In this document: positions 23,201 through 48,690 of the stretch, in pieces
How positions within the stretch are numbered: the first letter of the stretch is position 1
Layout of the letters: the number at the start of each line of letters is the position of its first letter
Assembly: GCF_030936135.1 (NCBI RefSeq)
Contig: NC_082595.1
Span: 102,155,334 to 102,219,333 of the forward strand
Source of the DNA: Gavia stellata
Taxonomy: Eukaryota > Chordata > Aves > Gaviiformes > Gaviidae
Reading direction: 5' to 3'
Length of the DNA stretch: 64,000 nucleotides
Notes under the pieces: model-generated
The model's input: only the letters and a program-made list of their open reading frames with translations
Databases searched by the model: none
What the model was told of the DNA's origin: nothing
Translations under genes and position numbers: made by a program

Positions 23201-26200
23201 ACATAGGATCCGTTGTTACTCACACAGATCTGATCACACTCATGCCTTCCAGGTGCACACATGTCCACAGCTGCAAGACACACATTGGAGAAACAATTCA
23301 AACAGAACAAGTAGTTTGGCGCGAAGTGCACGTTCATGTTTTTGAATATATTTCTATTTGGAATCAGCTCAGAAATGGCAATAGTAATTGAAGGAAATAG
23401 AGTAAGTGTTAGGAGAAAATATCTATACAGTGTCTACATCTGAAGACTTTGTTTTGGCATCTGGCCCTAATGAATGGTTCTGTAGGCATAATAAAAAGGA
23501 TGGTGATGGAATCAAACTATTTCTGAGCATTACTTGCAGTAGACTTTATTTATTTATTATTTATTATTAGATATATTATTACTGAAGGAGATACAGACGT
23601 TCACTGTTTCACCAGAAGTACACAAGTAGCTTCTCAAATCCAATTATGATGTTAAAAAGTGATTTTTTTTCTAGTTGAACACATTTACCAAAGGAGTAAT
23701 ACCTGAGCAGGTTCTCTTGTCTGGATTGAGAGTGTAGCCTTCATAGCAATCGCAAAGGTAGGATCCGCTGTTACTCACACAGACCTGCTCGCAGTCATGG
23801 GTCCCAAGTGCACACACATTCGCAGCTGCAAAGGGCATTTACAGAAAAGGCATTTCAGCCATCCCAAAGGAGAGAAACATGCATTAATAATGTATGCTTA
23901 CAAAGTACATCTTGAACTGTTTGCTGGATTAGTAGTAGTAAATGTCAGTGCTGTGCCACCGTCACAAAAGTTACAGGCATCTTTTGCATGATTCTGTAGC
24001 CAGAAGAAAGAGGTCATAAACAACACTGGAACAACTGCACTGAAATAACTCACCACCTGAGGTGGCAGAAAGGGAAGATTAATCTGAAAAGGGTACAACA
24101 GGGAGAGAGAGGTTTTAGGCATTTAGTAACATTACACTGGAAATGAGAACTCAGCAATGAAAAGGACCTTCTGGCTTATTATATCCAGTCCCTTTCTATT
24201 ACAGACAACCAGTTCAAATAATCCCAAAATGTATCAGTCACTGTCTGGCAGCTTACTAACTTCTGCTCACTGGCATATGACCTGATTTATGAATTCCTGC
24301 TGCACTGTAAAAAACTACCATGTAAACTGCAATGTGGCAGAAAGCACAATAAATAAAATAAAATAAATAAGATAAAACAAAATAAACTGCAATAGAAAAA
24401 GCATCAAGACCAGGAGGAAAAGAAAAATGACTCAGTGGGACTAAGATAACACTGTCTTCTCAGGGATGAAGAGAGGGTCTGCATAATTATGGTGTATCAG
24501 CCAGCAAAGAAACCCACCGGTGCAAGAAGGGTGTGCGAGGGCTGCAGCTGCCTTGTTCCATCAGGTTTAAAAAGACAAGACCAAAAGAGGATACGGACGA
24601 AAGTTTCTACAGTAAGGTAGCTTTACAGGCACGTGAACCTCCTAATTGAAGGGCAGTGCAGAAATAACATCCAAACCTCAGAGAACTGAGAAGCTGAAAC
24701 TGCAAACTACAAAATGAGATTCAACTTTTGGGGACCGGCTAATTCCCCAGCAGACAGTAAGGCTATCTCATCAGACTGAGAAAACAGAAAACAGTGATAC
24801 GAAAAGCAGCGTGACATATGGCAGCTGATGTAACTGTGTTGTGTTGACAGGGTAGACAAAATGACTCTTGTAACGCTGAGCTGTCTCTGCAACGCACTAT
24901 GTGTGCTGACAGTCTTTTCCTTCACAGATGGTCTAAGTAACTAATTCTGACCAATTTTTCTGAGGTGTATTTAGCTTTGGATCTGCTGCTTCTTCGGTCA
25001 CCTCAAGATGCCTCTGTTTCTCTCCACAGACTGTAGAGGAATCCTAGATTCTTGCTTAAACTTAGATGATTTTTAGATTACTAAATTTAGATGAGATGAA
25101 AAAGGGAAGGGGAGAGGGGAGGGGGGAGGAAAAAAGGTGGAGGAAAAAAGTGGGAAGGGGGAAAGAAAGAAAAGAAAGAAGGAGGAAACAAAAGGGAAAA
25201 GGAGAAAAATGGAAGGACAAGTCTGTTATTACCTGAGATGTTATTTACATGAGTAGTTACAATGTGGGTAAAATCAAACTCCAACGCAATAGTGACATAA
25301 GAAATGAGAAGCAAGAATGCTTGAATCTTCTCATGTATTTTTGAATGAAAGGCAACATTGCCCATTTTCTAAAACATGGAAGATTTAGATGTCCCCTAAT
25401 AAGGCTGATAGAAAGTGTGTCTTGTATTTCCATTGGCAAAAACAAATCTCAAAACAAGACAGCGTCTTTTCATTTTGCCACACCCTTGGGAGTAAGAGAA
25501 TTCATCTCCATGACTTCTGAACAAAATCTGTGGGTGATATTTTCAACCATAACTGAGAAGCTTGGACTCAAGTGGTCAGATTTTTGTGGTAGGAAAGTCA
25601 AGCTTCCACTGACTTGGACACCAATTCAAGGTGAAGATTTTCCATCTCCAGGATGGTCTCATGTTGAATGATGCTCTCAGTGCATCAAGAACTTGATCTT
25701 AGCCAACTATTTTGCCCCTGAACATTAGCCTTCCTGTTCTCAGTTCATCCTACAAACAAATTTATTTGCCTTGGCCAAAGCAAAGAAAATCCTAATTGTC
25801 ACTGGTGAGTCTCAAATTTCTGACCAAAAAGCAGTCTGGAGCTGGAAAAGACCCAGCTTACCCACACTGTCTTACAAGACCCTCTTAGATTCATTTGGTT
25901 TATAGGAACCTTTTGAAAAACTATTCCCTTTACCCCATTTTTGTCCATGAATCCCACGGATTCTGGCTAATTGCATGCAGGAAACTCAGTTACACTGGAA
26001 GGGTGTATGTGTGAGCTCTCTCTGGTTTATCCTCCAGCTTAGTAGGGGCATAATTCCTATGCTTCAGCACAATAAACAGTAAGTTTACTCTTAAGAACAA
26101 GAGATCTTTTTCTTTGGTGCTATGAAAGGACTTGCTTTGGTGAGAACATAGGTGGAAAATTAGTGCTATGTTCACAGCGCACATATCTGCCCAGCTAGGT

Positions 26201-29200
26201 GGGCATTTGTACCCACTTCCAGCTACCAGAGAGAGGATGTGGTCACATCAGCAACACAACATGTTGTCAAGCCAAACCTCAAGGCGTTTCCTATGATAAT
26301 TATTGGGCAAAGTGTCCTGTCTACAGATGGTCCTACACATTTATTTCATACCTAGAAAAAGAGGTATTCAAATGGTATGGTGGTAATTTTTAGTAAGGCT
26401 CTGAAATAGCAAAGTAACACCTTGCCAGTCAAGTTCCCAAGGCAATGGCTGTTACTTTAATTCTCTTACAATGTTCTTTACACCTGATTTTACCCATTAC
26501 TTGCTGGATATTTATTTTACAAGTAATTTCCTTAGAAATTTGCTAGAAAAAATCTACTTCATACAGGTTTTTTAACCGTCAAAAAGTCGTTGTTTGATTT
26601 TTTGGGTAGGGCTGTGGCATAGCTATCTACAGGCAGTTCTCAATACTCCAGATAAATGACTTTTTTTTCTGTAAATTACAAGAACAACCCACACTGGCCT
26701 AGCATCGTTAGTGGAGTTCTAGACCAAACCAAATATACATCCAGCATTTTTCCAAGACCAGCCCTCAAAGAGCGAAGCTAATTCAACCCATCCCACAGTT
26801 CCCTGTCTAAATCAAGTTGCAGAGAAACCCAGAAAGGTGCGAGTCCGGCAATGCCTGCAGAGTGAAAGCCCATCCCAAGATGATCTGCCATTGTGTTCGG
26901 GCACTTCATCCTGGACCAAATTTCTCAAGCTAGGGTGACAGTTCACCTGCCACACTGATTTTCCTACTCTGAATCTATAAGGAGCCCTTCAGAACCACAC
27001 TTCCACCCTCCTCGCTTCCCAGCCAGACGGGAAAAGAAATGAGCAGACTGCACAGCTCCAGTATGCACTCTCGGTAAGTCAGTAAATGCACATAGCCGAA
27101 TCCCAGCCAGATCGCTGTGCTTTCTCTTGCACTAAACTGGGCCAACTGCACAAGGAGGTCCACTGAAACCAGGTCTGTTACTTGCATGGTAAGGTCACTA
27201 TTCAAAAGGAAAGGTCATTACTTGGCCTCCACTGAATAAAAGGGTTGAATGTTTGCTCAACGGATGGTAAAGGAAATATTTAAATGTGAAACATAGCACT
27301 TCTCATAAAGAAAAACAACTTTCTGAGATAAAGAAAAACTTCTTTCTTAGGGAGTGGAACCACAGTAGGAGCCAAAAGGAGCCAAATTACACTACCCTCT
27401 TGGACTGACCACCTTACCACAGAAAGTCTCTCTGAATTTGGATGTCAGCTTTTCGATCACACCGTAGGTCTCCACATAAAAGACGTGTTCATCCAGTGGT
27501 TCGCTGGCCATTATCCTCAGGGACTGCATGTCTGCCCGGTCTACCCCAACTGCATAGATCTCAATGCCAGCTGTCCGGGCACTTGCTGCCACGTCTTGAA
27601 CCTGGTCTTGTGGTCGTCCATCTGTCACAACAATGACCACCTTGGGGATATTGAAGGTTGCTGGCCGGCTGCCCATTTCCTCAGTGAAGACTTCATCCAT
27701 GGCAGTTTGGATGGCAAGGCCGGTCATTGTGCCAGCAGACAAGGGCTCAATGTGAGATATAGCCTCCTTCATAGATGCTTTATCAAAGTAGGTTCGGAGG
27801 GGAAACTCTACCTTGACAGTGCTGGCATAATTCATGACCGCCACACGGGTTGTTCTTTCACCAACGTCCAGAGTATCAATCATTTTTGACAAAAAGATCT
27901 TCACTTTCTCAAACTCTTCAGGTCGGACGCTACGGGAACTGTCTATGATGAAGACGAGGTCTAGGGGCTGGTTCTTGCAGGCAGTGTCTGTCAAGAAGGA
28001 AGGAAAACACTTCAGTCATCTCCTACACAGGATCAGAGCTCTCACCCTAGGGCAGCGAGAGCTGTCATGGCAAACTACTCCTACCAGATAAACGCTGGCA
28101 CTCTTGGTTGTCTAGGAAGAGGCTCAAAATTATAGCGAGCAACACATTATTTTATCTATATGTAATATATAGATAAATAAAATAGGTATGTGTATATATA
28201 TTAAATATATATATTTATATTATTATATAAATTCTTAAATGTTCATTTTGACAAGTAATAAATAATTGAACTTTTCTAAGCATTAAAAGATGTGTCCACA
28301 TTTAAGCCCACAAAATGTCTAACTATCCTTGAAACAAAGGATTGTAGTTTGCACATAACAGCCAACACAGAAATGTGGCAATGATATATAAATATACTTA
28401 CTTTTTATTTTTATAAAGATAAAGCCTGAATTCCATTGTTATAAGCTACAGAAATAAAATGGTAAAACAACTGGCTAGATTACATAGTGAACAAACCCCA
28501 ACAATTTTTTTTAGGATAGTAACAATATAGATTGCTGATTAGGAATTATTTTGTGTTTGTAATTCACAATCCAAAGTACACAACAAGAAGAAATAAAGGC
28601 CAACAGGAAAAAGATGCAAATGATGCTGTGGTAAAGGGTTCTTTAGAAGTTGTTACTGTTTAAGGGCTTCTAGAGCAGAGAAGAAAATTGAACTTACTAT
28701 TTATGAACTAATTTTACATGTAAAAATGAAGATTTACACAAATATTTCTAGCTTCTAAAATTCCTCACTGACATATAAATCTAGACAGAAACAGAAAAGC
28801 AATAGCTCAGATCAGAGACAAGCATCACTTCTAGGAAGACAAAAAATAAGCAAGACAGCAACAACAGGCAAGCTAAGCTGTGCACCCTCTGTCCTGATAC
28901 CCTGACCTGACACTGACGATACCGTGAGGTTAGTTTATACCATCAAGGTATGGATTTGTACTGCTGGTTTATGAAAAACACACAACCCAAAGCACAATAT
29001 TTCTACAAAAGAGACATTCCTGCTCAACAGTGCATTAAATAGAAAAATGTGAGGTGTTCAGTTTGAATACACTCCCTGAAGAGCTGTTTTGGGAATGTGA
29101 CGCACCTTTCCCAGCTCCTGTCAGGTTGACTTCTATTATTCCATTCCAGTTTTAAAAAAAATAAAAATAGAAGTTCTTCACATGTCTCTTAAAAGTAGAG

Positions 29201-30170
29201 GTGAAAACAGCACCTTTTTTTTTTTTAGTGCATTAAAAAACTTTTTTTCTCTTGTGCAAGTTAAAAGGGGGGGAAGAAATCAAATTGCACAGATAGATCT
29301 TACTTCCATCAGGAAACACAACAGTAGAGCTGATTTTGCTTTTGAACAGAGTAATGGACTGGACGAATCTAGGATCCCATCCAGGACTGTTATATATAGT
29401 TCTACATGCATCCCATAACTCAGTTTTTGCCTAAGGATTTAGAAGAATGGCTTTGTGCCCTTCGGAAAGCTGAGAGAACATGTTTGTCCATGGATGCATA
29501 GCTTAAGACATGAAAGAAAGAGAGACACAATGTTTGTCCTACAAAAAAAGACCAAATCCAGATTTGTCGGCAGAAGAATTTTCTTTCTTAGATCAAGAAA
29601 AAAAGACCTTTTCAGCAGCCTGATCCTTCTGTGAGTCTGAAAGAGATGTTTTGAGAAATGAACGCAGGTAGGGAAGAGTTATATAGGTTTTAGAGATTAG
29701 CAAGGCCAGCTTTGCTTAAAAAAAAGTAGTTGGCACTGCTGCCTACAAGCGCACGGCCCACGGACCGCTGCAGCTACAGCGAAATGCCCCTGGGGCACAA
29801 CCTTCCTGTAAAACCAAGCGTGTAAGGAAACGCCCTAAGAGGAGCGATGGTGGGGGGTCCCCGGCGCGGCTGGGGAGCAGCGAGCAGAGCGTGCAGCGAG
29901 CGAGCCGGAGGGCATCGCCCCCGGGCAGGGCTGGCCGGGGGCGCGCAGCCCCCGCGGGAGGTAGCCGGCTGCGGGGAGAAGGCAGCTGCCGCTGCCCCGC
30001 GGGAGTACGGTACCTGCCGCGGCGTGGCTCCCGGAGAGGCCGCCGCCCGGCCGCGGCTGCCGGCGCAGGCGGTGCGGGGAGCCCCGCGTCGCGGGCGGCA
30101 GCGGCAGCAGCAGCAGCAGCGGCGGCAGCAGCGCCAGGCAGCAGCCCAGGATGCCGAGCGCCCGCCCCAT
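14199..30170 (-). CDS. MATN3: MATN3, matrilin-3 (complete, nine coding exons, five EGF modules)
   Basis: Matrilin-3 is a secreted oligomeric adaptor of cartilage matrix that links collagens, COMP and proteoglycans. Exons read leftwards: 30014-30170, 27418-27987, 23703-23825, 23148-23270, 21774-21896, 20144-20266, 19202-19324, 15608-15715 and 14199-14254. All internal junctions are phase 1, and the joined frame is 501 residues. Order: signal peptide and basic linker (1-52), vWA (53-242), EGF1-5 (243-447, 41 residues each, six cysteines), coiled coil (448-501). The vWA has MIDAS motif DSSRS at 68-72 and VTDG. The last intron is AT-AC. Human matrilin-3 (486 residues) and, from memory, chicken (about 452) have four EGFs, so EGF5 is extra here. 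The gene sits between WDR35 and LAPTM4A, as in human. Confidence 0.95.
14255..15607 (-). other. MATN3: U12-type AT-AC intron in MATN3
   Basis: The intron starts ATATCCTT at 15600-15607, a perfect U12 donor. It has a branch-site match CCCTTAAC at 14265-14272, and ends CCAC at 14255-14258, about a dozen bases later. Matrilin genes are known for an AT-AC intron in the coiled-coil region. Nothing else is seen within it. Confidence 0.92.
15608..15715 (-). CDS. MATN3: MATN3 exon 8: first half of the coiled coil
   Basis: This 108-base exon follows a CTCTTAG acceptor and encodes [20 protein letters not shown], then [16 protein letters not shown]. The CKC pair is the usual interchain disulfide site ahead of the matrilin coiled coil. 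It ends in phase 1 at ATATCCTT, a U12-type AT-AC donor, not at a GT. Confidence 0.93.
16373..16605 (-). mobile_element. CR1 LINE 3' fragment, reverse orientation
   Basis: The plus strand shows the reverse complement of a CR1 3' end: GGTTGGAAGGGGCCTTTAAA, TCTAGTCCAACCCCCCTGC, GGCAACCTGTTCCAGTGCCT and a TTTCTTCCT end. It is truncated and non-coding. Confidence 0.96.
18571..18629 (+). mobile_element. CR1 3' tail fragment
   Basis: A short, diverged CR1 end is seen: GATCGGACTAGGTACCTATT, then a GGTCCCTTCCAACCCAACTT block and a TGATTCTA end. Confidence 0.8.
19202..19324 (-). CDS. MATN3: MATN3 exon 7: additional EGF module 5
   Basis: This 123-base phase 1-1 exon encodes [20 protein letters not shown], then [20 protein letters not shown] and S. 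All six cysteines are present and there is no stop. The acceptor is TTCTGTAG; the donor GTAATAAT is weaker than those of the other EGF exons. The exon can be skipped or included without a frame change, because both flanking junctions are A|GA (Arg). It is intact in sequence; use in mRNA is inferred. Confidence 0.8.
20144..20266 (-). CDS. MATN3: MATN3 exon 6: EGF module 4
   Basis: This 123-base phase 1-1 exon encodes [20 protein letters not shown], then [20 protein letters not shown] and S. The acceptor is TCCTCAG and the donor GTAAGAGC. The RDDLFYTC stretch resembles the last EGF of chicken matrilin-3 as I recall it. Confidence 0.95.
21774..21896 (-). CDS. MATN3: MATN3 exon 5: EGF module 3
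   Basis: This 123-base phase 1-1 exon encodes [20 protein letters not shown], then [20 protein letters not shown] and S. The acceptor is CACCACAG and the donor GTAAGACC. Confidence 0.95.
22390..22412 (+). repeat. (AAAC)n microsatellite in MATN3 intron 4
   Basis: About six AAAC units lie in the intron between EGF2 and EGF3. Confidence 0.85.
23148..23270 (-). CDS. MATN3: MATN3 exon 4: EGF module 2
   Basis: This 123-base phase 1-1 exon encodes [20 protein letters not shown], then [20 protein letters not shown] and S. The acceptor is CTTGCAG and the donor GTAAGAAT. Confidence 0.96.
23703..23825 (-). CDS. MATN3: MATN3 exon 3: EGF module 1
   Basis: This 123-base phase 1-1 exon encodes [20 protein letters not shown], then [20 protein letters not shown], with six cysteines in EGF spacing. 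The acceptor is TTTGCAG and the donor GTATTACT. Confidence 0.96.
23826..27417 (-). other. MATN3: MATN3 intron 2 (vWA to EGF1)
   Basis: This 3.6-kb intron holds an A-rich AAATAA-type tract at 24346-24390 and a long polypurine tract at 25093-25216. No exon-like open frame with EGF or vWA features was found in it. Confidence 0.7.
25093..25216 (+). repeat. Polypurine tract in MATN3 intron 2
   Basis: About 120 bases are almost entirely A and G on the plus strand, with G-runs (GGGGAGGGGGGAGG type) and GAAA repeats. Such tracts can form triplex or G-rich structures. Confidence 0.85.
27418..27987 (-). CDS. MATN3: MATN3 exon 2: von Willebrand factor A domain
   Basis: This single 570-base phase 1-1 exon carries the entire vWA domain. 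It starts [20 protein letters not shown] and contains the metal-site elements DSSRS, the threonine in SAGTMTGLA and [10 protein letters not shown]. It ends at SKFRETFC. The acceptor is TTGACAG and the donor GTAAGGTG. Confidence 0.97.
28141..28236. repeat. AT-rich low-complexity tract, MATN3 intron 1
   Basis: Alternating TA-rich sequence (TATATATTAAATATATAT type) of about 95 bases lies in intron 1 (27988-30013). The rest of this intron shows nothing recognisable. Confidence 0.85.
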
Positions 30171-30340
30171 GGTGCTGCCGCCTGCCCCGCCGCGCCGCGC
30201 TTAAAGCTGCCGGCCGCCACGGGGGGCGCGACCGAGGTGGCATCGGCTCCCCCCGCCGCCTCCTCCCCAGGGGCGGCCGGCCGCCAGGAAGGAGCGGGCT
30301 GCCAGCCCGCCTCCCCCGCCCCGGCGGGACCTTCAGCCCG
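29750..30340. promoter_or_regulatory. MATN3: CpG island / promoter region of MATN3
   Basis: A sharply GC- and CpG-rich block spans exon 1, the start of intron 1 and about 170 bp upstream of the ATG. No clear TATA box is seen. Long open frames on both strands here come from GC-rich composition and are not genes. Confidence 0.7.
30014..30170 (-). CDS. MATN3: MATN3 exon 1: signal peptide and basic linker
   Basis: The ATG is at 30168-30170 in a good context (CACCATGG). The exon encodes 52 residues, starting [19 protein letters not shown], with a leucine-rich hydrophobic core partly built from CTG codons. Cleavage is likely near ATRG, followed by the arginine-rich stretch RLRRQPR. It ends in phase 1 at a GTACCG donor and lies in a CpG island. 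Confidence 0.88.
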
Positions 30341-32404
30341 GGGGAGAGGGAAGGGCTGCAAGGATTGGAGCTGAACTTTGGGAACTTGCGGCACGGTAAG
30401 GACAGGGTTCAAACCTGGGAGCAGGGGGAGGTGAAGTGCAAACTCACCCTTTCCCCCTCCACTGGAATTATTTGATCCCGGTCTGCTAACTTTGCACTCC
30501 TGGTCTCAAGCAAGCGCCAGGCTTTATCTCCACGGCACTATTTGCAAAGAATGGGAGAAAATGCTCCCAGTGTGATCACCAAGGCACAAGAAACAGCCTT
30601 GCCTGTTTTCAAACCTGACTTAAGGCCTTTTGTCTGGTCCCGAGCACTGCAAATCCTGCCAGTTCCTGTGGGAAGCTGTAGCAAGCTTTAACAGAAAGCA
30701 TGGTTTAGGGCACAAATCCGCTACGATCTCCAGCATGGTATTTCAGAAGACACCTGTGCTGAACCCACAGTCGACACATTGGACTGCAAACCATCGTTCC
30801 TCCCTTCACCTCTGTAAGGGGAAGAGGAAGCCCCAGTTTAGAACAGAAACAAACCACCACACCCTCACAACCCACCGGCAGTATAGTCTTGGGCAGGTAT
30901 TGACTCACTTCAGGAAGTACGATCTTGACTGCACAGCAGAAGCAGCCACCATCACATTCGCAAAGCCTGCAGATGAAGTCAGGGTAGAGGGAACACCACC
31001 CTTCATGCAGAGGAACGCCACAGGACAAGGCTCCAGCGGCGTGCAATGGCCTTCATCTCCTAGAGGGGACTGCAGCTCTGTTTGAGCACCAGCGTGTGCA
31101 CACAGACCACAGGAATTTCAAGCAGGGTCTGCCACTGCCAAGTACTGCTCACCCATATGATCACCCACCCCTTGGCCAGAGCTCCCTGCCCATATCCAAC
31201 ACTTTCAAGTTCCTTTGGTGCCCATTCGTGGGCAGACAGCTAAGGAAGGAGCAGGCTTTTGGCTTCACTCTGTAACACACACACTGAATCTCCCTCAGGG
31301 CAGATGGATCCAGGCCAGAGTACCTCTGGGATCAGTATTTGAGCATCACACAACACACCAATAGTTTCAGCTGTGTGTTCCTTAGACCACTTTAGTTTCA
31401 TGTAGTCTTTCAGCTCCCCTCCAGAAGTCACATTTAAGCAGTCTTTGCCAGCATCCAAAGATTCCTTGGTTTTGGAGTCTCTGGGAGTCCAGATCCAATG
31501 CAGTTCCTTAGAACTTTGAAGCTGAGAGCAGCTGGGTGCCCAGGGTAACGGGGAGGGCAGGGCACTGCCAGAACAGTGGTGCGAGATGCTCTTACACCAT
31601 GACAGTTACAGGTGCTCTCGCAGATGGCATCTTAGGTTCCTTAGTTTTCTCTTTACCCCTTACCAACAGCGTGGTAATGACAAAGGGCATTTCTAAACTT
31701 GTCAGGGGGAGTGGAAGGAGGTACATAACTTGAACAGACTAGAATAACCGACCACCTGTATGCTGTAGCAACTTGAATCCTTTTCCCCGGAGTTTAATTC
31801 CAGATCCCTTTCATCTTCCAAAGTAGAAAGCCATTTTTTCTTTAGGTGTATGAACAGATCACTAAATTACCTCCTACCTCTTACGACAGAGGAGGAACAG
31901 CAGAAAGTTGTTGTTTGTAGTTGGTTTTTTTTGTTTGGTCGGGGGTTTTTTGCTTTGTTGTTTTTTTTTTTTTCCTTTTCTTTTTTTAGAAGAACACCTC
32001 TGAAATATGGCATATGTCCCACAACTTTGGACATTTTCCAATGTAAATAATATTGTAGTCCTGCTGGGTGTCTGTCCTGCTCTTAACGCCTAGCTCATCA
32101 GACATCAGATTTGCCCCAAGGGTTAGAAGCCTCCAGTACAATTCCCTTTTCCCAGCTTATGTAAAAGTAGCAACCAGACAAGTAGAAGACAACCGAGTAC
32201 TTGAACCGCAAAGGCTGTGATACAAGCTTATACATTAAAGGGAATCCATGTTCTCCACCCACAGGAGGACTTCTGCTGAACAACACAGATCAACCACTAA
32301 ACAACCTGTAGGAAGCCAGCTACTAAGCTGCATGTATGTGGGACTATCTGCAGTACACTGAAGCACTTAAAAAATCCACAACAAACAGATCAACCAAGGC
32401 TACT
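30341..32404. other. Short intergenic region between MATN3 and LAPTM4A
   Basis: About 2.1 kb separate the MATN3 CpG island from the probable LAPTM4A poly(A) site. A T-rich tract lies at 31920-31990. It may hold MATN3 upstream control elements. No gene is seen. Confidence 0.6.
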
Positions 32405-33115
32405 GGTAAACATTTCGTAAAAGATTTATTTAAGTATCATTTATCACAAAGAGGAAAATACATATAAGATTAGAAGCATGCAACCATCTTCCACATTTCT
32501 ATTTATTTTTCTTGCATTTTCAGCACATTGTAATACAACTTGTGTGCACCCTCACTTCTTCCTGAAAAATACAATGTTTCAAGACATAGGATAACCAAAA
32601 AAACACAATAAAGGTAAGATAACATATGAGAAAAGTGCAAAGTAAAAAAAGTCACATATATACCACATTCAAACCCCCTCTTCCTCCAAAAAATGGATAA
32701 AGGCAAGCCGTCCTTTTGCTGTACAAACAGATTGTCTTTACGAACTACTTAACAAAAAAAATTAATATAAATTAAGGGCACGATCCTGCAGACACTTATA
32801 ATTGTAGCTAACTTCAATCATAGATTGGCTCAGTTGATATTATTAAAAGCCACAAGTTAGTCACATGCATAAGTTCTTGCAGTATAAGGCCCTAAGGCAA
32901 TAAAATGTTTAAAAGCATTAAGGAGGACAAAAATTAAAGCAAACAAAAATCACTCCCAGATGTGTTTTGCTTAGTAAGTTCATATCAAACATATTTTAAA
33001 CAAAACAATTTGCTCCTAAAGCCCTGAATATTTCTATTACTTAAGCAGTTTTGCAAGATTAAAAGACAAAACCCCCAGGAAGCTGGTACAGATGTTAATT
33101 AACATAAAAATTGCT
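32405..33115 (-). other. LAPTM4A: Probable LAPTM4A 3' UTR
   Basis: Minus-strand AATAAA signals are at 32502-32507 and 32425-32430, giving a 3' UTR of about 600-710 bases. The exact cleavage site is inferred. Confidence 0.5.
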
Positions 33116-46620
<13,505 letters not shown>

Positions 46621-48520
46621 GTTGGTGGAGGTTGATCAGGGAGAATAGCCGGTGCTCGGCCTCCAAGCAGGCATTCAGAACCTTACGGGGAAAACTGCAT
46701 TGTCCAGCGACAACCCTTTTCTTCCAAGAAAAACCGGAGTGGGTGTCCCCTTAGTAGAGCCCGCAGTGGCCTCCTTTGAGATACTACCAACATCCCATGG
46801 CTGTCACCGAAACCGGGCAGTACTGTAGAGGATTTAATTCACTGAAACCCTTTAGCTATTCTTTTGCATTAGTTCCTTGGATTAAAGTACTAATATTGTG
46901 TGTTACGTGCTAAAAGGATATGTGATAAGAGGGTAAACAGAAGAGGTGAGTTTTAGTCCACAAGGATACGTTACTTTTTTATGAGTTAAAGTCCCTGTTT
47001 GTGAGTGGATAATAGTATTTCATTAGTCCCACTGAAAATTGCAGGTGTTGCCAGATACATGTGTTTTAATTAGAAATAATGTATAAATCCAAGTGCTGCT
47101 TTCATATGTGTATGTGATAAGAGGTTGCGCCACCACTTAGACATAAGATCTCCTGTTCCCGTATGGAGCGAGACCTGTAAACTTCCTCTGACCCAAGGGC
47201 TGTCCTGATTTTTGCAGACCTGAGCTGTTGATACAGATATGCACACAGTTTATTTTAACCCTGGTGCAGCTGCAAGTATTTCCTTCTTGGCCATGTACAA
47301 CCAATCTGAGACACTCACAGAACCATAAATATTTGCTGTACATATATACACTAAAATGTATGTCATATGTCAGTATTAATAGAGTTTTTTCACTCTGAAC
47401 AACGAGAAGGTAATGAACATGACTGTACTCATCCTTTTGATATATTACAGATCCTACAATTAACGCATTTTATTTTTTCAGCTACTTAGTCTATTTTTAA
47501 ACATGAGCTGTTGCTGAGTTGTTTGAAATTATTTACTTCAAGGCTTTAAAACTGACCTTTTTATTTTAAATCTTCTGTGTTCCTTAATTGGCATTTTTCT
47601 TCCTTAGGGCATATTTCATTTTTGAATAAACATGTTGTAAGTGCTGCTAAGACTGCTCTAATGATCCTATTACAAACTATTGTTTGTTTCTTTAGTGCTC
47701 CTAATGTTCTCAGCCATGTGCACAGATGCTTAATTATAAACACTCTGACTTAATGTAGCAAAACCGGACTAATTTTAATCAATATACATGTATGCATGTA
47801 AATAAATAGAAAAGCAATGTGCATTCTGTTGTAATCAGTCGTTTAAAAAATGAGTTTTCTCACAGATGGCACGTTGGGAAGCCTAAGCCAACTGTTTCTA
47901 CAGCGTGCACGCCTGAATTGATTACATTGTTCCTGCGGAGTTGAGAGAGGCTCTCCCTCCTATTGGACTGTCCCAGTGTGAAAGAGGAATTCACAGAACT
48001 AGAGTTGAGTCAGAATAGAAAGCAGGAGCTTCTTGCTTGAGTGAGGGCCTCCACTTGGAAACACCTAGATTCCATTCTCAATTCAAATGGTTTGTGAGGG
48101 CGAGTGTTCCAACCAAGACCTTGCAGTTGGAGACTCTGCCTTCACTGGTATCACTGGCAGCTCTCATGTCAGGCTCAGATCTTCAGGGCTATTTTCATGA
48201 GATGAAAAAAATCTTAATTAAGTGTTCATATCTTTGTCAGCCAGGCTCAGAATAAAAATTGATGTGATTCCCTTGAGCTTCACTGCTTGTTATACCCTGC
48301 AGACAACAAAGATACTGGGAAGAATAATGTGAATGTCATTTAACATCACAAAGCAGCTTTCCACAGCAGGATAGACTGATGTGGAACTATTGAGTGGGCA
48401 TAAAAATCCTTTCCACTTTCTCCTCCTCTCAAAAAAAGAAAAAAAAGATTAAACAATTGTTTTGAGAATGATTGCATTGTTTCATGTACTTGGGGGCAGA
48501 GAGGATAGGTTGATGATTTT
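46621..48520. other. Upstream of LAPTM4A: no gene seen
   Basis: This is AT-rich unique sequence right of the CpG island. Short open frames show no recognisable domain. A divergent non-coding transcript could start from the island, but I have no direct evidence for one. Confidence 0.55.
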
Positions 48521-48529
48521 AGTCCTACT

Positions 48530-48690
48530 CTCTGTGAAAGATTCCAGTTCTTCAATGCCACAAGCAGCCCAGATGACCTCAGGCAAGACACTTCATTCTC
48601 TCTGACCCTTAATTTTCTCCATTTTGCTAGTTCAGAGAGGATTTGTGAGGCTAAATACATGAAAAATTCTGAAGGGCTCAGCTTACAGTC
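48530..48690 (+). mobile_element. MIR-like SINE relic
   Basis: The order of blocks matches a MIR element: ATGACCTCAGGCAAGACACT, TCTCTCTGACCCTTAATTTT, CTCCATTTTG, GGATTTGTGAGGCTAAATAC, then a GAAGGGCT end. It is old and diverged. Confidence 0.75.

Noticed and set aside
27442-27889. Plus-strand frames of 64 and 134 codons opposite the vWA exon
   Set aside because: They are antisense shadows of the well-supported MATN3 exon 2.
29743-30475. Long GC-rich frames on both strands at MATN3 exon 1
   Set aside because: Only the frame starting at 30170 gives a signal peptide and splices in phase to the vWA exon; the rest are composition artefacts.
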